This document shows positions 21,119 through 28,024 of a DNA stretch of 64,000 bases, one piece after another. The stretch covers positions 103,520 through 167,519 of the forward strand of contig NZ_JAEAMR010000010.1 in the NCBI RefSeq assembly GCF_015999245.1, written 5' to 3'. The position numbers were made by a program, and so were the translations under genes. Positions within the stretch are counted from its first letter, which is position 1. Each line of letters starts with the position of its first letter. The notes under the pieces are model-generated. The model was not told the DNA's origin. It made no database searches and saw only the letters and a program-made list of their open reading frames with translations. Origin of the DNA: Streptomyces sp. AV19. GTDB taxonomy: Bacteria > Actinomycetota > Actinomycetes > Streptomycetales > Streptomycetaceae.

Positions 21119-21916
21119 TTGCGCATCCACACCACGGCAGCGAAGAGATGCCTCGCGGTCGGCGCGGTGGCGCTCGCCGCCTTCAGCCTTCAGCCGGGCG
21201 GCGCCCAGGCCGCCCCGGCGAAAGAACCCGGCCCCTACGTCGTCGGCGGCGTCCCCGCCCAGCAGGGCGAGTTCCCCTGGATGGTCCGCCTCTCCATGGG
21301 CTGCGGCGGAGCCCTCTACACCAAACAGATCGTCCTCACCGCCGCGCACTGCGTGAACGGCAGCGGACCCAACACCTCGATCACCGCCACCGCGGGCGTC
21401 GTCGACCTCAACTCCTCCCAGGCGGTCAAGGTCAACTCCACCCGGGTCCTCCAGGCCCCCGGCTACGACGGCTCCGGCAAGGACTGGGCGCTGATCAAGC
21501 TCGCCAAGCCCGTCGACCTGCCCACCCTCAAGACCGCCGACACCACCGCCTACAACTCCGGCACGTTCACCGTCGCCGGCTGGGGCGCCGACAAGGAGGG
21601 CGGGGCGCAGCAGCGCTACCTGCTCAAGGCCGACGTGCCGTACGTGGACGACGCCACCTGTAACTCGGCGTACGGCGGCGGCACCATACCCGCCGAGGAG
21701 ATCTGCGCCGGCTTCCTGGACACCGGCGGCGTGGACACCTGCCAGGGCGACTCCGGCGGGCCGATGTTCCGCAAGGACGACTCCGGCGCCTGGATCCAGG
21801 TCGGCATCGTCAGCTGGGGCACGGGCTGCGCCCGGCCGCACTACCCCGGCGTCTACACCAAGGTGAGCACCTTCGCGAAGGACATCGCGGCGGGCGCCGC
21901 GAGCCTGGGCGGCTGA
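21119..21916 (+). CDS. sprT: Secreted trypsin (Streptomyces griseus trypsin type)
   Basis: A 265-residue S1 family serine protease. Signal peptide about 1-31 and short propeptide, mature enzyme from VVGG (41). The catalytic triad is H77 (TAAHC), D122 (KDWALIKL) and S212 (CQGDSGGP). D206 at the base of the S1 pocket predicts cleavage after Arg/Lys. The sequence is very close to the S. griseus trypsin I recall (for example RLSMGCGGALY, VLQAPGY, GGVDTCQGDSGGPMFRKD). The start is a rare TTG, chosen because AAAGGAC lies 6 nt upstream and the signal peptide begins there; in-frame codons further upstream are not signal-like. Confidence 0.93.
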   Translation: MRIHTTAAKRCLAVGAVALAAFSLQPGGAQAAPAKEPGPYVVGGVPAQQGEFPWMVRLSMGCGGALYTKQIVLTAAHCVNGSGPNTSITATAGVVDLNSSQAVKVNSTRVLQAPGYDGSGKDWALIKLAKPVDLPTLKTADTTAYNSGTFTVAGWGADKEGGAQQRYLLKADVPYVDDATCNSAYGGGTIPAEEICAGFLDTGGVDTCQGDSGGPMFRKDDSGAWIQVGIVSWGTGCARPHYPGVYTKVSTFAKDIAAGAASLGG

Positions 21917-21969
21917 CCCCGTCCGGTCCCGAACGGCCCCCGGCCGGACTTCCGGCGGTCCCGCCGGGT

Positions 21970-22013
21970 GGCGGCCCGTCCGTGCGACCGCGGCAGTACG
22001 CGGACGGGCCGCC
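21970..22013 (+). terminator. Terminator of trypsin gene
   Basis: A 13-bp perfect stem (GGCGGCCCGTCCG at 21970-21982 with CGGACGGGCCGCC at 22001-22013) and an 18-nt loop, 53 bp after the stop codon. Confidence 0.75.
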
Positions 22014-22190
22014 GTCATCCTTTCGGCCGAGGGACGAATGGTCGGACAGTCGAGGTGTGCGCGGCGCGAAGACCCGTAACGTGATGCACGTGCCCGTGGC
22101 GGCCCCGACGGCGAGGACGTCCGGAAGCCGCGGCGCAGGACCAGCGGCGTCGCGCCGCACCACCGGACGACCGACAGAAAGGCACCCGAC

Positions 22191-22745
22191 GTGCCCGCCA
22201 GGACCCGCACCGCCGCCGTCACCCTCCTCGCCGCCGCGGGCGCGGTGCTCGCGCCGGTGACCGGCGCACACGCCGCGGAGAGCGGGCACCGGGACCACCC
22301 GGGCGGGCACCGGCCCGAGGTCCGCCACGAGCGCGTCCACGAACGCGTCCGGGAGGCGCCCCTCCACGGCGTTACCGTGCGGCAGCGCCCCCAGGACCAC
22401 CCGGCCGGCGCCGTGGCGAAGGACCGTTCCGCGAAGACCGCCCGGCAGCAGCCGTCCGTCACCCACGGGGAGCACCGCGGCGGCGTGTCGCGCCCGGCCG
22501 CGCCGGCGGGGGCGGCGGGAGCGGCGGGAGTGGCCAAGCACCAGGCCGAGCACCCGGGCAGGCACCGCGAGGCGGCGAGCAACCCCGTACGGCGCATGGT
22601 CCAGGCCGGGCAGACGGTCAAGGGCCACCGCGACGTGGGCGGGCCGCTCGTCGCGGGCGCCGCCGCCCTGCTGGCCGTCGGCGGCGGCGCGTACGGCGTA
22701 CGGCTCCTCGGGCGGCGCCGTGCCGCGGGACGGGCGGCCGGCTAG
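22191..22745 (+). CDS. Secreted/anchored His- and Arg-rich hypothetical protein
   Basis: A 184-residue protein with a signal peptide (TRTAAVTLLAAAGAVLAPVTGAHA) and a C-terminal hydrophobic helix (GGPLVAGAAALLAVGGGAYGVRLLG) ending in an Arg-rich tail. The region between is hydrophilic and low in complexity, rich in His, Arg and Glu (GHRDHPGGHRPEVRHERVHE). The topology suggests an extracellular domain anchored at its C-terminus, but no LPXTG-type sortase motif is seen. GTG start after GAAAGG. It lies 131 bp upstream of the response regulator. Function unknown. Confidence 0.7.
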   Translation: MPARTRTAAVTLLAAAGAVLAPVTGAHAAESGHRDHPGGHRPEVRHERVHERVREAPLHGVTVRQRPQDHPAGAVAKDRSAKTARQQPSVTHGEHRGGVSRPAAPAGAAGAAGVAKHQAEHPGRHREAASNPVRRMVQAGQTVKGHRDVGGPLVAGAAALLAVGGGAYGVRLLGRRRAAGRAAG

Positions 22746-22876
22746 GGCGCGTCCGATGGGCCGGCACTCCGCCCGCCGCCCTGCTGTTGCGGCGCCGGGA
22801 CGCCCCCGGTGACATGGAGGGACGCCCGGACACCCGGCGGAACCACTCGTACCGGCCACCCCGCGGAGGGGACGAC

Positions 22877-23560
22877 ATGGCGATCACCGTGGTCATCGCG
22901 GACGACCAGGAGATGGTCCGCACCGGCTTCCGGATGATCCTGGAGAGCCAGCCCGACATCGACGTCGTCGCCGACGTCGTGGACGGCGAGGCCGCGCTGG
23001 CCGCCGTCGAGGAGCACCGGCCCGACGTCCTGCTCCTCGACATCCGCATGCCCAAGCTCGACGGCCTGGAGGTCACCCGCCGGCTGTCCGGCCTCGCCGC
23101 CGCCGAGCCGGAGCGCGGCGGCCGCCCCCGGATCGTCATCGTCACCACCTTCGACCTCGACGAGTACGTCCACTCGGCGCTGCGCAACGGCGCCTCCGGG
23201 TTCCTGCTGAAGGACGCCAGCCCCGCCATGCTCGTGGAGGCCGTGCACGCCGCCGCCGTCGGCGACTCCCTGATCTCGCCCGCCATCACCGTCCGGCTGC
23301 TGCGCGACCTGGCCCCAGCCGGCGGCGGCACGGCCCCGGCCGTCAAGTCCCCCTCGGAACCGCTCACCGAGCGCGAGGCGGACGTCGTGCGGTGCCTGGC
23401 GCGGGGCTCCACCAACGCCGAGATCGCCGCCGAACTGTTCGTCTCCCTGTCCACGGTCAAGACCCACCTGGCCAACGTGCAGATGAAGCTCGACGCCCGC
23501 AACCGCGTCGAGATCGCCGCCTGGGCCTGGGAGAGCGGGCTGGCCACGGGCGGTCCGTGA
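22877..23560 (+). CDS. NarL/LuxR-family response regulator
   Basis: A 227-residue two-component regulator. Receiver domain about 3-125 with phospho-acceptor D55 (LLLDIRMPKLDG), acidic pair D9/D10 and conserved Lys in LLKDAS. LuxR-type helix-turn-helix about 155-220 (LTEREADVVRCLARGSTNAE, LSTVKTHLANVQMKL). The ATG follows GGAGGGGAC; the in-frame 30 codons upstream are excluded. It ends 74 nt before the histidine kinase gene, and the gap is made of short repeats. Confidence 0.95.
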   Translation: MAITVVIADDQEMVRTGFRMILESQPDIDVVADVVDGEAALAAVEEHRPDVLLLDIRMPKLDGLEVTRRLSGLAAAEPERGGRPRIVIVTTFDLDEYVHSALRNGASGFLLKDASPAMLVEAVHAAAVGDSLISPAITVRLLRDLAPAGGGTAPAVKSPSEPLTEREADVVRCLARGSTNAEIAAELFVSLSTVKTHLANVQMKLDARNRVEIAAWAWESGLATGGP

Positions 23561-23640
23561 TGACCGCGGGCGGTCCCTGATGGCCGCGGGTGCCGTGACG
23601 ACCATGGACGGTCCCTGATGACCGCGGGCGGCCCGTGAGC
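23549..23640 (+). repeat. Degenerate ~20-bp repeats at the regulator-kinase junction
   Basis: Several imperfect copies of a unit like GGCGGTCCSTGATGACCGCG run from the last codons of the response regulator to the first codons of the kinase. Each of the better copies contains a TGATG or GTGA. The first copy carries the regulator's stop (GTGA, 23557-23560) and the last carries the kinase's GTG start (GTGA, 23635-23638). Confidence 0.7.
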
Positions 23641-24816
23641 AGACGGGCCGGGCGCAGTGCCCGGCGTCCCCGCCGCGTCGCCGCCAAGGCCGCGTTCGCC
23701 CTCGTCCTGCTCGCGCTGGTCGGCTTCGAGGGGCTGGTGCTGGCCCGGCAGCCCAGCCCGCCGCACGCCATCGTGCTCGCCTCGGGCGTCGTGGTCTGCC
23801 TGTGCGCCGTGCCCTACGGCTGGATCCCGCTGGAGGTGCGGGCCGGCTTCGCCGTGGCCGTCTCCGGGACCACCTCCGCCGTCCTGATGGCCGGGCGGCA
23901 CCCCGGCGCCGTCTGGGGCATGGGGGAGGACGTGGCGCTGCTCGTCCTGCTGACCGCCGTCGTCCAGCGTTCCACCGCCCGCGTCGCGGTCGTCCTCGGG
24001 CCGGCGCTCGCCCTGGCGGCGGTCGCCGCGCCGATGCGCGACCTCGCCCCGGGCCGGTTCACCGCGGTGTTCAGTGTGCTGACCGTCGTCGTGGGCGCCT
24101 ACTCGCTGATGCTGCGCGGACAGGCGGTGCAGCGGGTGCGGGACATGGCCGCGGTCCGCACCGCCGAACGGCTCGAACTCGCCCGCGAACTGCACGACCT
24201 GGTCGCCCACCACATCACCGGCATCGCCGTGCAGGCCCAGGCCGCGCGCTTCACCTCGCTGGAGGGCGAGGCGGCCGGGCGGGCGTTCGAGCGCATCGAG
24301 AGCTGCGCGGGGGAGGCGCTCGGCGCGATGCGCCGCCTGGTCGGCGTGCTGCGCGAGGGCGCCGAGCCCGAGACGGAACCGGTCGCCGGCCTGCCCGAGG
24401 TGCGGGCCCTCACCGAGGAGTTCGCCCGTACCGGGCCGCCCGTCGCCCTCTACATCGAGCAGGGCATGGAGGCCTGGCTGCCCGGTGACGTCGCCGCCGC
24501 CGTCCACCGCGTCGTCCGCGAGGCCCTGACCAACATCCGCAAGCACGCCGCGGACGCCACCGCCGTGCGCATCGGCGTCCGCGGCGTCCCCGAGGGCGTC
24601 GAGCTGCGCATCGCCGACGACGGGCGCCGCCCGGCCGCCCTCACCGACCAGGCGCGCGGCGGCGGTTTCGGCCTGGTCGGCCTCTCGGAACGCGCCAAGG
24701 CCATGGGCGGACGGCTGCGGGCGGGGCCGGCACCGGAGGGCGGCTGGCTGGTGACGGCGGTGTTCCCGGTGGAACGGCGGGGCGGGGCGGGGGACGCCAC
24801 GCGCGTGCAGCCGTAG
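23635..24816 (+). CDS. Sensor histidine kinase (HisKA_3 type)
   Basis: A 393-residue kinase paired with the upstream NarL-type regulator. Five or so membrane helices (about 18-160) without a large extracellular domain, then the HisKA_3 dimerisation/phosphoacceptor segment with H187 (RELHDLVAHHITG), and an HATPase domain with N-box (REALTNIRKHA) and G-box (GGGFGLVGLSERAKAMGGRL). The membrane-embedded sensor suggests it monitors the envelope or membrane; the signal is unknown. GTG start. Confidence 0.93.
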   Translation: MSRRAGRSARRPRRVAAKAAFALVLLALVGFEGLVLARQPSPPHAIVLASGVVVCLCAVPYGWIPLEVRAGFAVAVSGTTSAVLMAGRHPGAVWGMGEDVALLVLLTAVVQRSTARVAVVLGPALALAAVAAPMRDLAPGRFTAVFSVLTVVVGAYSLMLRGQAVQRVRDMAAVRTAERLELARELHDLVAHHITGIAVQAQAARFTSLEGEAAGRAFERIESCAGEALGAMRRLVGVLREGAEPETEPVAGLPEVRALTEEFARTGPPVALYIEQGMEAWLPGDVAAAVHRVVREALTNIRKHAADATAVRIGVRGVPEGVELRIADDGRRPAALTDQARGGGFGLVGLSERAKAMGGRLRAGPAPEGGWLVTAVFPVERRGGAGDATRVQP

Positions 24817-25200
24817 CGGCCGCGGGTGCCTCGGCCATGCGCAGCGTGAGGCCGGCGAGGCCGGCGAAGGCCGTCATGCAGACGAACATCGGGACGGCCG
24901 TGTCTCGCCGCCCAGGCCGACCAGGGGCGCGGCCGCGGCGCTCAGGACGCTCCGCAGGGTGCCGAGGACCGCGGACCCGGTGCCGGCGGCCCCGGGGACG
25001 CGGCCGAGCGCGAGCGGGGCGGCGTTGACAGTCACCAGGCAGATGGCGGCGAAGACCACGTAGAGCAGGCCGAGCGCGAGGGGGAGGCTCAGCACGTCGG
25101 CCACGGCGGCCGCGCACAGGGCGGCGGAGGACAGCAGCATCACGGCCACGCCGGCGCGCAGCATCGCCCCGGCGCGGAAGCGGCCGAGAGGCGGGGCGGG
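24817..25200 (-). pseudogene. Remnant of an MFS drug transporter (Bcr/CflA type)
   Basis: The minus strand reads the C-terminal third of a major facilitator transporter: LRAGVAVMLLSSAALCAAAV, LPLALGLLYVVFAAICLVTV followed by NAAPLALG, AGTGSAVLGTLRSVLSAAAA, then PLVGLGGE. At about 24900-24908 the frame changes and the sequence continues as DTAVPMFVCMTAFAGLAGLTLRM. The N-terminal two thirds are absent. Codon use remains that of a gene, so the loss looks fairly recent. Confidence 0.75.
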
Positions 25201-25470
25201 CCGGACCCGCGACCCGCCCCGCGTCGGCCGCTCGTGGGCCCGGATCGCACCGTGCCGCCATGCGCGGCTGCCTCTCCGGTCGTCCGCCGCCCGCCCGGGC
25301 GGGGGAGGTGCGGGTGGAACGTGGAGAACCTGGGGAGAAGCGCCGCCGTTTGGTTCCATCCGGACGGCTTCACGTCGCACGATCTAGGGAACAACCCTCC
25401 CAACGGGGTTCCGTCCGTCGGTCACCGTCATCGGCCGGTGACCAGCGGGACGCGGACCCGGGGACGCCTC
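25201..25470. other. Intergenic region after MFS remnant
   Basis: I see no gene here. Its right end carries the hairpin at 25420-25443 that probably terminates the beta-galactosidase transcript. Confidence 0.45.
25420..25443 (-). terminator. Hairpin downstream of beta-galactosidase gene
   Basis: A GGTCACC (25420-25426) / GGTGACC (25437-25443) stem with a 10-nt loop, 28 bp past the beta-galactosidase stop. It is short, so a moderate call. Confidence 0.45.
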
Positions 25471-27276
25471 TCACCGGACGTCCCCGTCCAGTCGCGCCAA
25501 TGGCTCGCCCGCCCGCTCCAACTCCAGTACCACCAGCTCGTTCCGCCCCTCGCGCAGCACCGGCCCGGGGACGTACAGCGTGTCCTGCGGTCCGGCCGAC
25601 CAGTAACGTCCCGGACAGAATCCGTTGATCCAGACGAACCCCCTCTCCCAGCCCGGAAGTTCGAGCGCCGCATCGCCCGGCTCCGGCACCCGGCAGGAAC
25701 CCCGGTACAGGCCCGGCCCGCTGCCGGCGACGGCCCGCCAGGGCACCGTGGCGAGCGCGTCCGCGCCCTCCAGCGCCGCCAGCCGCAGACCGCGTGCCCG
25801 GACCCCGTGCACATACGCGCCGCCGTGCGTGAGCCCGCCCGTGAGCCCCTTCGTCTCGCCCAGCCGCGGGCCGTAGTTGACCCGGCCCAGCGACTCCACC
25901 CACAGCTCCACCTCCGCCGGGCCCGCCACCTCGCCGACGAGCCCCTCCTCGGTGTCGAGCACGGCCGCGCGCACGCCGTCCACGTATGCCACCGCCCGGT
26001 CGCGCAGCCCCCGCACCCGCAGTGGGCGCGGCCCGCGCGGACCCCGCAGGGCGAAGCGGTAGCGGACCACGCCCCGGTCCACCCCGAGCTCCTCGAACGA
26101 CGGCGGCAGCGGCCCCTCCGCCTCCGCCCCGCCCAGCGCGTCTATCACCTCGCCCAGCGGCGCCCACCGGTCGAGCGGCACCCGCACCGGGGCCCCCAGG
26201 ACCGGGGGAGCGGGCGGCACCGGGGGCAGCGGGCCCGTCGCGTACCCGGCCAGCACGTCGCGGAAGGCGTGGAACTTGGCCGTGGGCCGCCCGTACTCGT
26301 CGACCGGCGCGTCGTAGTCGTACGACGTCACCGTCGGGCGGAGCGCCCCCGAATGCTCCTCCCCGGCACGGTTGGCCCCCGACCAGCCGCCGAAGCTCGT
26401 CCCGCCGTGCGCCATGTAGACGTTCACCGAGGCCCCGCACTCCAGGACCTCCCGCAGCACCTCCGCCGCCGTGCCGGCGTCCCGCGCCGCCGCCTCGCCG
26501 CCCCAGTGCGAGAACCAGCCGCACCACAGCTCCATGCACATCAGCGGCCCGCGCGGCCGGTGGCGGCGCAGCGTGGCGAACGCCCCGCGCGCGTCCGAGC
26601 CGAAGTTCACCGTCGCGATCGCCCCCGGCACCGTCCCGCCGGACAGCATGTGGTCCTCCGGGCCGTCGGAGGTCACCAGCGGGACGGTCACCCCCGACGC
26701 GCGCAGCCGCCGCACCAGGTGCCGCAGGTACGCCCCGTCGGAGCCGTACGAGCCGTACTCGTTCTCCACCTGGACCAGGACCACCGGGCCGCCCCGGTCC
26801 GCCTGCCGGCCCACGACCTCGTCCGCGACCGCTCTCAGCCAGCCGTCCGCCGCCCTCAGGAACTCCGGGTCGCGGGTGCGCACCCGGCGGCCCAGCCGCC
26901 CCGTCAGCCAGTGCGGCAGCCCCCCGTTCTCCCACTCCGCGCAGATGTACGGCCCCGGACGGACGATCGCGAGCAGCCCCGCCGTGGCCGCCGCGTCCAG
27001 GAACCGGCCCAGCTCGTCCAGGCCGCGCACCGCGCCCTCGGCGGGCTCGTGCCGGTTCCACGGCACGTACGTCTCCACGCAGTTGAGCCCCATCGCGCGC
27101 AGCATGCCCAGGCGGTGGGCCCAAAGGCCCTCGTGCACCCGGAAGTAGTGCAGGGCGCCCGACAGCAGCCGCACCGGGCGGCCGTCGATCCGGAACCCGT
27201 CGTCGTCGGCGGTGAACTGCGGCACGGACCCCACCCGCCCTCCCGGCACGCGCCCGCGCGGCACGGCCGCGGACAT
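25471..27276 (-). CDS. Family 35 beta-galactosidase
   Basis: A 601-residue GH35 glycosidase that removes terminal beta-galactose. TIM barrel about 25-350 with acid/base E173 (VENEYGSYG) and nucleophile E249 (LMCMELWCGW). Family segments FRIDGRPVRLLSGALHYFRV, RPGPYICAEWENGGLPHWL and VNVYMAHGGTSFGGWSGAN are intact. Two beta-sandwich domains follow (GFVWINGFCPGRYWSAGPQ near the end). No signal peptide is seen, so it probably acts in the cytoplasm. The ATG at 27276 has a weak ribosome site; a GTG 17 codons in, just before PQFTADDDGF, is a possible alternative. Confidence 0.93.
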   Translation of the reverse strand: MSAAVPRGRVPGGRVGSVPQFTADDDGFRIDGRPVRLLSGALHYFRVHEGLWAHRLGMLRAMGLNCVETYVPWNRHEPAEGAVRGLDELGRFLDAAATAGLLAIVRPGPYICAEWENGGLPHWLTGRLGRRVRTRDPEFLRAADGWLRAVADEVVGRQADRGGPVVLVQVENEYGSYGSDGAYLRHLVRRLRASGVTVPLVTSDGPEDHMLSGGTVPGAIATVNFGSDARGAFATLRRHRPRGPLMCMELWCGWFSHWGGEAAARDAGTAAEVLREVLECGASVNVYMAHGGTSFGGWSGANRAGEEHSGALRPTVTSYDYDAPVDEYGRPTAKFHAFRDVLAGYATGPLPPVPPAPPVLGAPVRVPLDRWAPLGEVIDALGGAEAEGPLPPSFEELGVDRGVVRYRFALRGPRGPRPLRVRGLRDRAVAYVDGVRAAVLDTEEGLVGEVAGPAEVELWVESLGRVNYGPRLGETKGLTGGLTHGGAYVHGVRARGLRLAALEGADALATVPWRAVAGSGPGLYRGSCRVPEPGDAALELPGWERGFVWINGFCPGRYWSAGPQDTLYVPGPVLREGRNELVVLELERAGEPLARLDGDVR

Positions 27277-27354
27277 CGTCGCCCAGGACGCCCGCCGCCG
27301 TCACCGGGGCCGCCGGCCGTGACCGCTCCGTCTGCGGGGGACGCCGCTTGCGCA

Positions 27355-27360
27355 TAGGCT
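27355..27360 (+). promoter_or_regulatory. Possible -10 box for leaderless chorismate mutase mRNA
   Basis: TAGGCT ends 8 nt before the ATG at 27369, and no ribosome site precedes that ATG. A transcript starting at or next to the A of ATG would fit. No clear -35 box. Confidence 0.35.
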
Positions 27361-27368
27361 CGGACACC

Positions 27369-27680
27369 ATGAACGACAGCACCGACCTCCCCGACCCCGA
27401 GGCGCTCGCCGAGCTCTCCCGGCTGCGCGACAGCATCGACAACATCGATGCCGCCGTGATCCACATGCTCGCCGAACGCTTCAAGTGCACCCAGCAGGTC
27501 GGCCTCCTCAAGGCCGAGCACAAGATGCCGCCCGCGGATCCGGCGCGCGAGGCGCGGCAGATCGAGCGGCTGCGGGATCTGGCGGAGAACGCGAAGCTGG
27601 ACCCCGCCTTCGCGGAGAAGTTCCTGAACTTCATCATCGCCGAGGTCATCCGGCACCACGAGACGATCGCCCGGGCGTAG
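27369..27680 (+). CDS. Chorismate mutase (AroQ class)
   Basis: A 103-residue all-helical enzyme converting chorismate to prephenate for Phe/Tyr synthesis. AroQ features: LSRLRDSIDNIDAAVIHMLA (helix 1 with the catalytic Arg), ERFKCTQQVGLLKAEHKMPP, ARQIERLRDLAENAKLDPAF and EVIRHHETIA. It is a free-standing single-domain form. The start ATG at 27369 is chosen because it lies the right distance from a TAGGCT box; seven further in-frame codons upstream begin without a ribosome site. Confidence 0.92.
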   Translation: MNDSTDLPDPEALAELSRLRDSIDNIDAAVIHMLAERFKCTQQVGLLKAEHKMPPADPAREARQIERLRDLAENAKLDPAFAEKFLNFIIAEVIRHHETIARA

Positions 27681-28024
27681 GGGGATCGCTCCCCGCCCCG
27701 CCCTTTCACCGTTTCCACAGGGGCCGCGCCCCCGCGCCACCGCCGGGGGCCCGCGCTCCGCGCGGGTGGGCGGGGCTCCGCCCCCGCACCCCGCCGGGGG
27801 CTCCGCCCCCTGGCCCACCGAAGCGCCCTTCGGGCGCGGTCCTTCAGTCCCCCGGAGCGGGCGCCCCCCGGACGGGCCGAATCAGCCCGCCCGGCGCTTG
27901 AGGACGAACGCGGCGCAGCCGCCTTGCCGGGCAGAGGGGCACGGCCCCGGGAGAAACGGTGTAAGGGCGGGACCGGGGAAAACCCGCTTGCCGAGCCGCA
28001 TACACGGTGCGGCAGCATGCCCCC
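27681..28024. repeat. Intergenic repeat of the CCCGCCCTTTCACCGTTTC family
   Basis: Starts 10 nt after the chorismate mutase stop. The left border lies at 27697-27715, and the inverted right border (one mismatch, GAAACGGTGTAAGGGCGGG) at 27953-27971. Between them are GC-rich nested inverted repeats (27720-27850), a degenerate form of the CGGACGGGC..GCCCGCCCGG core (27868-27905), and the GACGAACGCGGCGCAGCC segment shared with the 19.8-kb copy. The last 50 bases hold the pepN promoter. Confidence 0.8.
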
